Shown here: positions 45,542 to 55,103 of the stretch, piece after piece
Layout: the number at the start of each line of letters is the position of its first letter
Position numbering within the stretch: position 1 is the first letter of the stretch
From: Alienimonas chondri
GTDB taxonomy: Bacteria > Planctomycetota > Planctomycetia > Planctomycetales > Planctomycetaceae
DNA: 64,000 nucleotides
Assembly (NCBI RefSeq): GCF_013036045.1
Contig: NZ_WTPX01000002.1
Location: 1 to 64,000 of the forward strand
Direction: 5' to 3'
The notes under the pieces: model-generated
Databases searched by the model: none
Told to the model about the DNA's origin: nothing
Seen by the model: only the letters and a program-made list of their open reading frames with translations
Made by a program: the position numbers and the translations under genes

Positions 45542-45664
45542 CGAACGGACCGAGGTTCGGCGGGCGAGGGGCGGGCGATGTCATCCTAACCGCCGTCGTC
45601 CCGTCCGTCTTGGCATCCCTGTTCCGCTTGCGATTTGGACGCGGCGGATTCACGGTGCCCCGCG

Positions 45665-46714
45665 ATGTCCGCCCACGCCCCCGATTCCGTCCGTCGCGCC
45701 TTCGCTCTGGCCCTGGAGCGACGCGATGTACCTCGCGACCTGATGCGCGAGGCCGTCGGCCTGGTGATGGACGGCGAGGCCGACTCGCACGCTCTCGCCG
45801 GGTTGCTCGTCGCCCTGCGGATGAAGGGCGAAGTCGCTGAGGAACTGGTCGGCGCCGCCTCCGCCATGCGGGAGCGGATGACGGCGGCGCCCGTCGCGGC
45901 GCCCGCCGACGGCTCCCCCGCTCCGCTGCTGGACACCTGCGGCACCGGCGGCGACGGGCTTTCCACCTTCAACATTTCGACCGCCGCGGCGCTGGTCACC
46001 GCGGCCTGCGGCGTCCGGGTGGCGAAGCACGGGAACCGGTCGGTCAGCTCCAAGAGCGGCTCGGCGGACGTGTTGGAAGCGTTAGGGGTGAACGTCTCCC
46101 TGACCCCTGACCGCGTCGGGGAGTGCATCGCCGACGTCGGCATCGGCTTCGCCTACGCCCCGGCCTCGCACGGGGCGATGCGGCACGCGGGGCCGGTCCG
46201 GAAAGGGCTGGGAGTCCGAACGCTGTTCAATCTGCTCGGCCCCCTGACGAATCCCGCGGGCGCCGGGCATCAGCTACTCGGCGCCGCGACGACGGCGCAC
46301 GCGGCTCTGATTGCAGACGCCCTGCAGGCGCTCGGAACGAATCGCTCGCTGGTCGTGTGCGGCAATGACGAACTGGACGAAGTCAGCCTGTGGGGCGAGA
46401 CGGCGGTGTTCGTCGCTACCCCGGACGGCGTGACGCGGGAGACGTGGACCGCGGACACGCTGGGGCTGGCGACGATCGCCGCGGATGACCTCAAGGCCGA
46501 CGGCCCCGCGGAGAGCGCCGCGATCATTCGCAGCGTTCTGAAGGGCGAACCGGGGCCGGCGCGGGCGATCGTGACGGCGAACGCCGCGGCGGGCCTGCTG
46601 GCGGTCGGCGCCGAGACCGAACCGCGGGCCGCGGTGGCCCGCGTCGCCGAAAGCCTCGACGCCGGGGCGGCCGCGGACGTGCTCGCACGACTTGCGGCTT
46701 GGACGAACGACTGA
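45665..46714 (+). CDS. trpD: Anthranilate phosphoribosyltransferase
   Basis: TrpD attaches phosphoribosyl to anthranilate, the second step of tryptophan synthesis. The 349-residue product, started at ATG 45665, shows the PRPP-binding DTCGTGGDGLSTFNISTAAA, KHGNRSVSSKSGSADVLEALGV, FAYAPASHGAMRHAGPVRKGLGVRTLFNLLGPLTNPAG and the metal-binding GNDELDEVSLWGET. The N-terminal helical domain is complete. No other trp gene is in the window, so tryptophan genes are dispersed. It is convergent with the TolC-family gene, 28 bases apart. Confidence 0.96.
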   Translation: MSAHAPDSVRRAFALALERRDVPRDLMREAVGLVMDGEADSHALAGLLVALRMKGEVAEELVGAASAMRERMTAAPVAAPADGSPAPLLDTCGTGGDGLSTFNISTAAALVTAACGVRVAKHGNRSVSSKSGSADVLEALGVNVSLTPDRVGECIADVGIGFAYAPASHGAMRHAGPVRKGLGVRTLFNLLGPLTNPAGAGHQLLGAATTAHAALIADALQALGTNRSLVVCGNDELDEVSLWGETAVFVATPDGVTRETWTADTLGLATIAADDLKADGPAESAAIIRSVLKGEPGPARAIVTANAAAGLLAVGAETEPRAAVARVAESLDAGAAADVLARLAAWTND

Positions 46715-46742
46715 CGGTCGCCTGGGGGCCATCCAGCCGCGG

Positions 46743-49601
46743 TCAGTCGCCGGAGACCCACTCGCCCAGACTGACCGGTTGTTCCTCGACGGCCGGCACG
46801 ACAGTCTTCGGGGTGTGGAACTGGGCCGGTTCGTCCGCCGGGAACGACGCGGCGGGGCGGGCCTTCCGCGGTTTGTGCCACTTCTTCTCCACGGGGGCCG
46901 AGGCCGCCGCGGAGCGTTCCGTGGTCGTCGGCGCGGCGGTCCACTTCGTTGCGGCGGGTTGCGGCGTCGACACGGGCTTCATCACCGGCACCGTGCCGGC
47001 GACGGGCGTCACCCGACCCGTCGCCCGGGGCGACCGCTGGGCGTCGCCCATAATCCGGGAGCGCCGGGCGCTGCGAAGCGTCTCCGCGGCGGACATCGGT
47101 TCGCCGCTCGGTCCGCTCTCCGATGATCCAGCCTCGTCCGGCGGCGCCAGATCGAGACCTTTCAAGATCGCATCGACGTCCAATTCGTCGGGGACCACGC
47201 CGTCTAATTCCGGCACGAGATCCAGCGGGTCGGCCGGTTGCTCCTTCACGTCGCCGGGCGAACGTTCCCGCTCCGGGGCGGGCGTCGGCAACGGGGCGAC
47301 CGGGACGGGGGCCGGCGCGGGTTCCGGCGCCGCCAACGTGTTCGTTCGATCGGCGGCCGCTTCGCCCGGGCTCGGCTCAGGCACATGGACCGGCGGGGGC
47401 AGCGGGCCGGGAGTGAAGTCCGTCGGCGCCTGCTGCGGGAGAAACGCCGGACCGGACGGGCAACCGTTCGTCAGGAACTGCGGACAGGCTCGCTCGTCCT
47501 CCGGCACGGTGAACGGCGCCGGGCTGGTCTGCAGGTGCTCCGCGGGGAGGGCGTGGCTCCGCTCCCACGCCCGCCGCATCGCTTGCTGATAGGACTTCGG
47601 CGTCCACATGCCCTCGGCGAGTTGCACGCCGTTGGCGTCCAGCAGCGTGCCCTTCGTCAGTTGCAGCAACGCCTGAGCCTGGTTGTAAGCGACGATCTCT
47701 TGGAAGTACGCCCCTTCCGCGGCGGCGAGATCCGTTTGGGCCCGGAGCAGGAAGTCCGTCCGCAGGGCGCCCTCGGACCGTTGCGCGTCGAGGATGCGGA
47801 CCCGTTCCTGAGCGGCGCCGATCTGATTGAAGAAGTTCGTCGCCGTGGCGTGCCGCAGCGCGACCTGCTGGAACGCGTCCGCGAGTTGATGCGACACGTC
47901 CAGCTCTTGCGCGGCGAGTACCTTGCGGGCCTTGGTCAGCCGGTATTCGAGGTTCCGCACCTGCAGGTTGGCCTGCCGGAAGCCGATCGGGGCGCTGTAT
48001 TCCAGCCCCAACTGCCAGCCGGTCTGATCGCCGTCGGCGAGCGTACCGAAGGCGCTGGAATCGCCTTCGTCCGCGATCAGGTCGTCGCCGAACCCGTTGA
48101 CCTGCACCTGCGAGGTGAAGTTGAGGCTCGGCCGCGTCAGGCTGCGGGCGGCCGTCAGCTGGTATTCGAGCGACTTGATGCGGAACTTCTGCTGACGCAG
48201 TTCCGGCCGATGGCAGAGCGCCTCGGCGAGGGAAGCGTGCCAGTCGGGGACGAACTCCGCGGTGATCGGCTCGGTCGCCGGGCGGATCACGCGGCCGTCG
48301 TTGACCGGCAGCACCATCACCCGACGCAGTTCGGCTTCCGCCGCGTAGATGTCGTTGAGCGCCTGCGTCGCCAGCGATTTCTGCTGGAAGTACTGGTTCT
48401 CCGCCTGGGCCAGTTGGGCGGGAGTGGTGTTCCCGTCGCTTTGCTGGGTCTGGAAGGCGATCGTCCGCAGGGCGTCCTCATCCTCGAACTGACTCTCGCC
48501 GAGTTCGTCGCTGCGCAGGTCTTCGATCTCGCGTCGGTCGCGGAGGTCGCGCCAGGTCCGCAGGGCGCTATTGCGAGCCGTCAGCCGGGTGTCGTACTGC
48601 CGATAGGCGTTGTACAGATTCCAGTAGGCGTCCTCGGTGCTTTTGACGAGGTCGCGGACGTTCTGCTCGAACGTCAGGAGATTAATATCCTCGTTGATGC
48701 GGGCGATGATCACGCCCTGATTCACGCCGGTGATCGCGGAGAAGTTCGGGTTCCGCGGACCCGCGATGCGGGTGTACTCGACGCCGGACCCGGCCAGCAG
48801 CGGCTGATTGAATCGGAGGCCGACGTTCGAGTCGTACGAGTTCGGGAACACCCCGAAGGACGGATCCGTGTCGAGGTAATTGATATTTCCGAAGGCCGCC
48901 ACCGAGCCGCCGGTCGCGAGCGTCTTGCCCAGTTGGGCCTGATAAGCGGAGCTGTTCGTGACGGTCTCGCCGGGGGTCAGAGCGGCGGCGCCGACGCCGG
49001 CGGCGGTCCCGCCGAAATTCCCGAAGCCTGCGTTGTTGCCCAGCGTCTCGTCGCGGCTGAACAGCAGCGACGACGTGAAGTTGGCGTCGAAGTCCGCCAA
49101 CGCCGCCTCGACGCCGCGGTTGCCGAAGAGCACGCCGGTCTGGGCGATCGCCGGGTCGAACAGGCTCGGCGTGCCGTCGGGGTTGGCGAGGGCGGCGGTT
49201 TGGAAGCCCGTGCCGGTCGCGTTCCCGCGGGGGGCGACGGTGCGGAGGATCTCGCTGTTCTCCAGGGCGATCTTCACCGCGGCGTCGAGCGGCAGATCCC
49301 AGATCTCCGCATGGGCCATGTCCGCGACGGTCCGCGGGGCGGCGCCGTTGAGCAGCGGGCGGACGTCGTTCTCCACGCCGTGCGCGTAGGAAATCTTGGC
49401 GCCGGTCTCGATATGCTCCGCCGGTCGGGCATCACCGAGGTAGGTGAGATTCGGTTCCGCCGTCGATCCGCCGCCGACCCAGGCGCAGCCGGGCGCCGTC
49501 ACGAGCGCCGCGAACGCTCCGAGGCCGATGGCGCGCCGCCATCGCGCCGAGCGGGCGCCGACGGTAAGAACGTTGAGAGCAATAGTGCTGGGCCGAGTCA
49601 T
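46743..49601 (-). CDS. TolC-family outer-membrane lipoprotein
   Basis: The 952-residue product starts at ATG 49601 with a lipoprotein signal (AIGLGAFAALVTAPGCAWVGGG, lipobox APGC). The body has TolC-type repeats: long helices with a Leu/Gln/Ala pattern (e.g. RQYDTRLTARNSALRTWRDLRDRREIEDLRSDE, VLAAQELDVSHQLADAFQQVALRHATATN) alternating with beta strands. The last 220 residues, after RRAWERSHALPAEH, are Pro/Ala-rich and unrelated to TolC. Such long TolC-like proteins are common in planctomycetes. It could be the exit duct for the RND pump at 33.7-38.5 kb, but the genes are 8 kb apart and this is inference. Confidence 0.88.
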   Translation of the reverse strand: MTRPSTIALNVLTVGARSARWRRAIGLGAFAALVTAPGCAWVGGGSTAEPNLTYLGDARPAEHIETGAKISYAHGVENDVRPLLNGAAPRTVADMAHAEIWDLPLDAAVKIALENSEILRTVAPRGNATGTGFQTAALANPDGTPSLFDPAIAQTGVLFGNRGVEAALADFDANFTSSLLFSRDETLGNNAGFGNFGGTAAGVGAAALTPGETVTNSSAYQAQLGKTLATGGSVAAFGNINYLDTDPSFGVFPNSYDSNVGLRFNQPLLAGSGVEYTRIAGPRNPNFSAITGVNQGVIIARINEDINLLTFEQNVRDLVKSTEDAYWNLYNAYRQYDTRLTARNSALRTWRDLRDRREIEDLRSDELGESQFEDEDALRTIAFQTQQSDGNTTPAQLAQAENQYFQQKSLATQALNDIYAAEAELRRVMVLPVNDGRVIRPATEPITAEFVPDWHASLAEALCHRPELRQQKFRIKSLEYQLTAARSLTRPSLNFTSQVQVNGFGDDLIADEGDSSAFGTLADGDQTGWQLGLEYSAPIGFRQANLQVRNLEYRLTKARKVLAAQELDVSHQLADAFQQVALRHATATNFFNQIGAAQERVRILDAQRSEGALRTDFLLRAQTDLAAAEGAYFQEIVAYNQAQALLQLTKGTLLDANGVQLAEGMWTPKSYQQAMRRAWERSHALPAEHLQTSPAPFTVPEDERACPQFLTNGCPSGPAFLPQQAPTDFTPGPLPPPVHVPEPSPGEAAADRTNTLAAPEPAPAPVPVAPLPTPAPERERSPGDVKEQPADPLDLVPELDGVVPDELDVDAILKGLDLAPPDEAGSSESGPSGEPMSAAETLRSARRSRIMGDAQRSPRATGRVTPVAGTVPVMKPVSTPQPAATKWTAAPTTTERSAAASAPVEKKWHKPRKARPAASFPADEPAQFHTPKTVVPAVEEQPVSLGEWVSGD

Positions 49602-49726
49602 CTGATCGCCCGTGCGATGAGGTTCAATCCGGAAGAACGGCGCCGCCCGATTGCCCAGACGAGACCGCACCGCCGTCATCGGCGGTCGCGCCCGCACGAC
49701 CCGCACCTGCTATCCGTTGTCAGAGC

Positions 49727-49742
49727 AACGGTCGCGACCGTT
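49727..49742. promoter_or_regulatory. 16-bp perfect palindrome upstream of TolC-like gene
   Basis: AACGGTCGCGACCGTT is fully self-complementary. It lies 125 bases before the TolC-like start in the 298-base gap below the PepSY gene. A second stem, CCGTTG/CAACGG (49714-49731 region), overlaps it. It may be an operator for a dimeric repressor or part of a terminator for the PepSY operon; the sequence does not decide. Confidence 0.4.
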
Positions 49743-49899
49743 AGAGTCGCCCACCTGCGTGGGGGGCGAAGCGTCTGTCAGGTCACCCCTACCTGCCCAG
49801 GTGCGGCAGTGGCCGGAGGCAAGAGTCGGGGAGGAACAGCGTCCACAAGCTCATCCGGCCTCGGCTCGCGTCTCGGCCTGTCGGGCCGCTTGCGACTCG

Positions 49900-51450
49900 C
49901 TATTCCGCGAGGGACGGACGCAGCTTGCCGTAGGCCCAGTCCATTATGACGACCAGCGCCAGGGAGATCCCGAAGGCCGGCAGGAGCAAACAGAGCGCCG
50001 AGATCGCCCCCCAGAGCCAAACGGACACGACCTCCAGCGAGCTTTCGCGGGGAAACCCGGACCGCCCCGCGGGGCGTCGCTTCCACCACATCCATAGCCC
50101 CGTGAACGGCAGTGCGACCAGCGCCAGGCAGGCGATCAGCCAGACAACTTTCGAGGAGGGGCCGAGCACGCTGCCGACGTGCAGCGGGTAGGCCCAGGTA
50201 TGCCACCAGTACCGCACGTTGTCCGCGAGATCGTCGTGGCCGAACGCTTCGCCGCTACGCCGGTCCAATTTCAGGCCGGTCGATTCCATCGCCCCGTAGG
50301 TGCCGCGCGCGTAGTCGTTGATCGCGGAGACCTCGTAATCGCCCGTCGACTCGGCCGGAATTTTGACGGTGACGTCTCGATCGGGATAAAGGCTTCGGGC
50401 CGCGGCCACCGCCTGCTCAATGGAGAAGGTCTCGATGGGAATCTCGTCGGGAGCCTCCGCGGCGTTCTCGGCCTCTTCCCCAGCCGGCACTGGGTCGTCG
50501 GCCACCGCCGGCGCCGTGCCGAACGCCTGTTGGCTGACGAGGTGGAACGATTCTCCCCACAAGAGCGTGTAGAAGAGGCCCGAGACGAGGATCGTCATGC
50601 AGACCGGCCAAAGATAGATTCCCGCGACGGCGTGCAGATCGCGTAGGAGCGTATAGGGTTTGGCCGACCAGCGCGGTTTCCAAACCCCTCGCACCTTCTC
50701 CCGGCGGCGGGGCCACCAGAGATAGGCGCCGGTCAGGAACAGGACGATCGTCCAACAGGACGCCAACTCCACGAGGATGCGGCCGGTCCTGCCGAGAAAC
50801 AGCTGTCGGTGGATCTTCAGCACGACGCCGAAGAACCCTCCGAGCTTCAGCGGGCCGTCAGAGACCGCCTGTACCTCGGCGGTGCGGGGATTGACGTACA
50901 CCGTCGCCATCCGCCCGCCTGTTTCTTTCCCAAGATCCTCCTTCGAGACTTCCCCGAGAGAGACCGGTTCGACGGCGACCTCCACCGTCCGCCGTGGGTC
51001 GAACCGCCACGTCAGTCGCGTCGCCCGCCCTTCGGGAACCGCGGCTTCGGCGTTCGCGAGGATTGCGGAAGCCGACGCCTCCGTCGCGGCGGTCGCCTCC
51101 GCGGAGACCGAGGCGCCGGAGTCCTCCACGAACAGCAGGTCGCTGTTGGCCGCGTCGCTGATCTCGGCGCTGAAGAGATAGGCCCCGCCGGTCAGCGCCG
51201 CGGTCATTACGATCGGGGAGACCAGCAGCCCGGCGAAGAAGTGCCAGCGCCAAATCACGCGAAACAGGGACTGCCCCGCCTTCCGGTCCGCTCGGGGCGT
51301 CGGGCGCCGCGAGGGCACCTCTCGACGGGGGGAGAGAACGGGGACGACCGGGGCGCCGGCGACCGCGTTCTCGGAGGCGTCGGCCGTCGGCTCGGCGGCG
51401 GTGAGATGGCCCATCGGGGTTCCTCGGGATTGGTCCGACGCGGCCGACAT
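49900..51450 (-). CDS. PepSY-associated transmembrane protein
   Basis: The 516-residue product belongs to the PepSY_TM family, membrane proteins often linked to iron uptake and reduction of ferric siderophores. It has a first helix (WRWHFFAGLLVSPIVMTAALTGGAYLF), a periplasmic PepSY-like region, a helix with the conserved KIHRQLFLGRTGRILVELASCWTIVLFLTGAYLWWPRR, further helices (LHAVAGIYLWPVCMTILVSGLFYTLLW and KVVWLIACLALVALPFTGLWMWW) and a final pair near the C terminus. Histidines in the helices could bind haem or metal. The N-terminal 60 residues are disordered and cytoplasmic. It is the last gene of a DUF1559-lipoprotein-PepSY operon. Confidence 0.88.
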   Translation of the reverse strand: MSAASDQSRGTPMGHLTAAEPTADASENAVAGAPVVPVLSPRREVPSRRPTPRADRKAGQSLFRVIWRWHFFAGLLVSPIVMTAALTGGAYLFSAEISDAANSDLLFVEDSGASVSAEATAATEASASAILANAEAAVPEGRATRLTWRFDPRRTVEVAVEPVSLGEVSKEDLGKETGGRMATVYVNPRTAEVQAVSDGPLKLGGFFGVVLKIHRQLFLGRTGRILVELASCWTIVLFLTGAYLWWPRRREKVRGVWKPRWSAKPYTLLRDLHAVAGIYLWPVCMTILVSGLFYTLLWGESFHLVSQQAFGTAPAVADDPVPAGEEAENAAEAPDEIPIETFSIEQAVAAARSLYPDRDVTVKIPAESTGDYEVSAINDYARGTYGAMESTGLKLDRRSGEAFGHDDLADNVRYWWHTWAYPLHVGSVLGPSSKVVWLIACLALVALPFTGLWMWWKRRPAGRSGFPRESSLEVVSVWLWGAISALCLLLPAFGISLALVVIMDWAYGKLRPSLAE

Positions 51451-51500
51451 GGCCGGCGGCGGGCGAGAGCGTGGGTCGCAGGAACGGCCACGCCGAGAGT

Positions 51501-51519
51501 CGGCGGCTGGAAGCCGCCG
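51501..51519. terminator. Hairpin between lipoprotein and PepSY genes
   Basis: CGGCGGCT/AGCCGCCG with a GGA loop, flanked by AGT and CTACGACA, sits in the 91-base gap. I recall similar GGCGGCTGGAAGCCGCC sequences repeated in planctomycete genomes, so it may be a REP-type repeat used as an attenuator or mRNA stabiliser. No U tract is present. Confidence 0.5.
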
Positions 51520-51541
51520 CTACGACACACAGGGATTCGCC

Positions 51542-52042
51542 CTAGCGGGACCGCGGCTCGTCGGGCGGCGCCATGAGGCGCCCTTCGCCGCGGATGAGCT
51601 CGACTCCCTCGATCGCGATGGGAGCCAGCTCCTCACGCCCCTCTTCCACGGACACGGTCCATTGTGATTCGCGGACCTCGTCGTACGCCCCGCCGAGCTG
51701 ATCGGGGGAACCCATCACCGCCGGATTCTTCCGCCACACGACGGTCAGGGCGTAGGTTCCGGGCGGGGCGCCGTCGTGTTGCTCGTAGGTCTGCAGGGTG
51801 AAGGTGCCGTCGCTTTGCACCTTGCCCCACGGCTTCGATTTCCGCACGTCGATCGGCCCGCCTTGCGGGTGCAGCGTGACGACCGCGTTCTCCGGGATCG
51901 TGTCGTTGATTCGGAGGGAGCCGCTGACCGGTTGAGTCTCGACCTGCCAATCCTCTTGGCCGGAGCACCCGACCAAGCACAGCGCCGCGAGGCCGCCGAA
52001 CCGGGAGACCCGGCGAGCGCGTGAAGCGAGGAGCCGCCTCAT
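51542..52042 (-). CDS. Lipoprotein with transthyretin-like beta domain
   Basis: The 166-residue product has an Arg-rich signal peptide and lipobox LVGC (SRFGGLAALCLVGCSGQ). The mature part reads as a beta sandwich of the carboxypeptidase-regulatory type (VSGSLRINDTIPENAVVTLHPQGG, GKVQSDGTFTLQTYEQHDGAPPGTYALTVVWRK). Such small lipoproteins very often follow DUF1559 genes in planctomycetes. Its start overlaps the DUF1559 stop by one base (TGATG). The function is unknown; display of or contact with the pilin-like protein at the surface is an inference from this constant pairing. Confidence 0.8.
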   Translation of the reverse strand: MRRLLASRARRVSRFGGLAALCLVGCSGQEDWQVETQPVSGSLRINDTIPENAVVTLHPQGGPIDVRKSKPWGKVQSDGTFTLQTYEQHDGAPPGTYALTVVWRKNPAVMGSPDQLGGAYDEVRESQWTVSVEEGREELAPIAIEGVELIRGEGRLMAPPDEPRSR

Positions 52043-52956
52043 CAGAAGCCCTCCACGACTTCGCGGCCGTTGATCGAGCTACGAGCGGAAATGGCGTCGT
52101 AGGAGGTGTTTTCGCTCAGGAATTGAACCGAGCCGTCGGCCATTCCCAAGTTCACGCCGCCGGCGTGGAAGGAGTACGGCGCTCCGAACCAGTTGGCGAC
52201 GTTGACGACCCGGTCACCGGTCGACCACAAGACGTCGAAGTCGCCCGGGTCGTTCCAAACGATCGCCTGCGTGAACCACCAGCCTGCGTTGCTGTCTGAG
52301 GCCCAGGGATCTTTCGATCGGCCGTAGGCCCAGGGCGGGTCGGCGCCGTTCATGGTGGGATTCTCGACGTCCTCCACATACAGCGAGGAACGGCCGGCCG
52401 ATTCGTAGATCATGCAGGTGTTCGTCGTGCCGTCGATCACGTCGGCGATACGGTGCGGGGAGCCGTCGAACAGCGAGTCATGGTTGGCCCAGTCGGAGGC
52501 GTTCCGCAGGACGGAATAGTCGGTCGTTTGCCAGCCGTTGTCCGACAGCAACTGTCCGCCGGAAGGGTTGGACGGGCAGGAGTAGGTCGTCGGCATCAAC
52601 TCCTTCAGCGGTTCGTTCGCCGGGTCGTCCCACGGCAGCGAGTAGTCGTAGAGGTCTGCGACGTTGCCCTCGTCCGTCTGGGGCAGAATCGCCACGGCCC
52701 AGTTCGCCGTGTTGTCGGTCCAGGTCAGCGGGAAGTAGCGGTACGTGCCGTGATAGTTGTGCATCGCCAAGCCGATCTGCTTGAGATTATTGCCGCACTG
52801 CATCTTGCGGGCGGCTTCGCGGGCCTGCTGGACCGCGGGCAGCAGGAGGCTCACTAAAATCGCGATGACCGCGATGACCACCAGCAGCTCGATCAGCGTG
52901 AACCCGGCGCGGGCAGGGCGTCGCGGGCGTGTAGACGGAGGAGAAGACAGAAGCAT
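52042..52956 (-). CDS. DUF1559 pilin-like protein
   Basis: The 304-residue product, started at ATG 52956, has a type IV pilin-like leader: basic residues, then cleavage after Gly18 to give an N-terminal Phe, Glu at mature position 5 and a long hydrophobic helix ([20 protein letters not shown]). The DUF1559 body follows ([44 protein letters not shown], and the C-terminal H[20 protein letters not shown]). The family is hugely expanded in planctomycetes and is also called the H-x9-DG family after this motif. It is first in an operon with the lipoprotein and PepSY genes. Confidence 0.95.
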   Translation of the reverse strand: MLLSSPPSTRPRRPARAGFTLIELLVVIAVIAILVSLLLPAVQQAREAARKMQCGNNLKQIGLAMHNYHGTYRYFPLTWTDNTANWAVAILPQTDEGNVADLYDYSLPWDDPANEPLKELMPTTYSCPSNPSGGQLLSDNGWQTTDYSVLRNASDWANHDSLFDGSPHRIADVIDGTTNTCMIYESAGRSSLYVEDVENPTMNGADPPWAYGRSKDPWASDSNAGWWFTQAIVWNDPGDFDVLWSTGDRVVNVANWFGAPYSFHAGGVNLGMADGSVQFLSENTSYDAISARSSINGREVVEGF

Positions 52957-53045
52957 CCGGGAAGGTCTCAACGAGGGGGAAAGACGATCCAGCCTGTAAA
53001 TCTGACGGCGGCTCCGTGCCCGGAGCGTCCCGCGGTCGACTGAGA

Positions 53046-53064
53046 GTTGAGATTGACTCTCAAC
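53046..53064. promoter_or_regulatory. Fur-box-like palindrome
   Basis: GTTGAGATTGACTCTCAAC contains the arms TTGAGA and TCTCAA around five bases, the arm sequence and spacing of many Fur boxes (TGAGA-N5-TCTCA). A second, nested inverted repeat, GAGAGT/ACTCTC (53042-53061), overlaps it. It lies about 90 bases upstream of the DUF1559 gene, whose operon contains an iron-linked PepSY protein. The rest of the 313-base divergent gap (52957-53269) shows no other clear structure. Confidence 0.5.
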
Positions 53065-53269
53065 GTCAACAATCATGGCCCCCTTGCCGGGTTTCCGCAA
53101 CCGGCGCTGCGAAATCTCTGAACCGTCCGCGCCGCTTCGGGGGAAGATCGTTCTTCGGCGCCGGATCGGACGGCTCGGCGGATGCGGGGAATGCGGAACG
53201 CATGCGTCCCGGCGGGGGGGCGTTACACTTCGCCCGCCGATCCCCTGCCCCGAGTCCCCGCCGCTCCCG

Positions 53270-55048
53270 TTGCTTACCGGTCCGATTTTCACGCGGGAGG
53301 CCCGCACCGCGCCGCGGTCGGCACGGCACTTCGTGCTGCGGGCGGGGTACGTGCTCGCGCTGTTCGTGCTGCTCTATACGGCGGAGAAGGCGCTCGTCGG
53401 CCTGACCGGCGATCTCTCCGCGGCGGGGCGGGCGCGATTCGGAGCGCTGGCGTTTCAGTTGCTGTCGATGGTGCAGCTGACGCTGTGCCTGTTCTTCGCC
53501 CTGCTGTTCGCGGCCGGGAACGTCGCGCAGGAAAAGGATCGACGGACCCTCATTCTGCTGTTGATGACGGATCTGCGGAGCAGCGAATTGGTGCTCGGCA
53601 AGCTGTCTGCGAGTTTGTTGGGCGTCGCGGTGCTGATTGCCTGCGGGGCGCCGGTGTTCTTCCTGCTACGGCTGTCGGGCGGGGTGAGCGTCGCTCAGAT
53701 TCTGTGGTCGCTGGCGCTCTGCGCCGCGGCTTCGGTCGCGGCGGGGACGTGGGGCAGTCTGTGCGCGTTCTGGCGTGAGAAGACGTTCCAGAGCCTCGCT
53801 CTCGGCGTGCTGGGATTGGTCGGTTGGCTGGGCGTGACGGAGGCGCTCGTGCAGATCGGCGGGACGGGTTCGACGGTCGGTCGATGGGGCGCCGCGCTGA
53901 ACCCGTTTCGGGCGTTGGCCGGGCTGATGAACCCGGCTGCGACTCCGATCGAAGGCGTTGCGGACGTGACGGGACCGGCGGCGGTGTCGGCGCTCGGGCC
54001 GGTCGCCGCGTTGACGCTGTTGTCGGCAGTGTTGGCCGGCGTCACGATTTGGCGACTGCGGGCTTGGAACCCGACCCGCAACGTGCACATCCCCGCGACG
54101 GAACCGACGGCCGGCCCTTCGACGGCTGCCTCAGCCGATCCCGCCGCGGTCGGCGAAGCAGCCGTCGACTCGGGGGCCGCCGCCGTCCGCAAGCGGGCGG
54201 AGCGGCCGGTTTGGTCGAACCCGGTGCTGTGGCGGGAGATCCGCACGCGGGCCTATGGGCGGAAGGCGATTCTCATCAAACTGGCGTTCGTGGCGTTGTG
54301 CGTCGGGGCGGCGTTCGCCCTGCCCGCCGCGGGCGAGGAAGGCGTCGGGGCGGCGGCGACGCTCACCGGGTTGGGGCTGCTGGGGCTGATCCTCGTCAAC
54401 GCGCAAGCCGTGACCGCGCTCACCACGGAGCGAGACGGCAATACCTTGGAACTGTTGCTCGCGACGGATCTGTCCGCGCGGGAGTTCACGCTCGGCAAGC
54501 TGGCCGGGGTGCTGTTCAACGCGAAAGAGGTGCTGCTGGCGCCGCTGATCCCCGCAGCCGTGCTGTTGTGGCAAGGAACGTTGGGCGCCGAGGGGTTCGT
54601 GTACCTCGTGCTCGGCTACGCGGTGCTGGCGGTATTCTGCTCCGCGCTGGGATTGCACGCCGCGGCCGGGCATTCGAGCAGCCGGCGGGCGATCGCACAC
54701 AGCCTCGGGACGGTGTTCTTCCTGAGCCTCGGGCTGGCCGTGTTCTGGCTGCTGCTGATCGAAGCGAGGAGCAATTTCTTCCTGCAGTTCCAGAGCTTCC
54801 TGCTGTTCATCGGGTTCGGGTCGGTGCTGCTGTTGATCAGTTTCAACTGGAGCCAACCCAGCAACGCCCTCTCCGCGGCGGCGTTCGTGCTGCCGTTCAT
54901 GACGTTCTACGCCATCACGGCCTACCTGCTGAACGAACCGCTCGGCTGTCTGCTGGCGGTCGGGGCGGCGTACGGGTTCGCCGCGGCGGCGATGTTGGTG
55001 CCGGCGGTCAGCGAGTTCGGCGTGACGCTGGGCGGGGGGAAGGAGTGA
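53270..55048 (+). CDS. ABC-2 type membrane permease, two repeated halves
   Basis: I start at TTG 53270 ([15 protein letters not shown]); the open frame before it looks non-coding. The 592-residue product has at least ten hydrophobic segments in two similar halves. Each half begins with a short amphipathic stretch and has the pattern [25 protein letters not shown] or [27 protein letters not shown], typical of ABC-2 permeases. The two halves are joined by a cytoplasmic Pro/Ala linker at about residues 265-310. The ATPase gene is not next to it. Its substrate is unknown. The two DUF21 genes follow, 55 bases downstream. Confidence 0.78.
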   Translation: MLTGPIFTREARTAPRSARHFVLRAGYVLALFVLLYTAEKALVGLTGDLSAAGRARFGALAFQLLSMVQLTLCLFFALLFAAGNVAQEKDRRTLILLLMTDLRSSELVLGKLSASLLGVAVLIACGAPVFFLLRLSGGVSVAQILWSLALCAAASVAAGTWGSLCAFWREKTFQSLALGVLGLVGWLGVTEALVQIGGTGSTVGRWGAALNPFRALAGLMNPAATPIEGVADVTGPAAVSALGPVAALTLLSAVLAGVTIWRLRAWNPTRNVHIPATEPTAGPSTAASADPAAVGEAAVDSGAAAVRKRAERPVWSNPVLWREIRTRAYGRKAILIKLAFVALCVGAAFALPAAGEEGVGAAATLTGLGLLGLILVNAQAVTALTTERDGNTLELLLATDLSAREFTLGKLAGVLFNAKEVLLAPLIPAAVLLWQGTLGAEGFVYLVLGYAVLAVFCSALGLHAAAGHSSSRRAIAHSLGTVFFLSLGLAVFWLLLIEARSNFFLQFQSFLLFIGFGSVLLLISFNWSQPSNALSAAAFVLPFMTFYAITAYLLNEPLGCLLAVGAAYGFAAAAMLVPAVSEFGVTLGGGKE

Positions 55049-55103
55049 TCCTTCCCCTGCGTTCGACCGGCGCCGTCGCGCCCCGACGGCGGGGGCGCTG
55101 AAG

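Noticed and set aside
49760-49835. Possible cobalamin riboswitch (GTCAGGTCACC...CCTACCTGCC on plus strand, GCCACTG on minus strand)
   Set aside because: The two fragments lie on opposite strands, the rest of the aptamer is missing and no plus-strand gene follows.
47238-49949. 903-residue open frame on the plus strand
   Set aside because: It is antisense to the TolC-family gene, which has a signal peptide and family repeats. The antisense product has shadow composition.
53824-55101. 425-residue open frame on the plus strand
   Set aside because: It is another frame of the ABC permease gene. The product is Arg/Gly-rich without hydrophobic helices, while the other frame gives a normal membrane protein.
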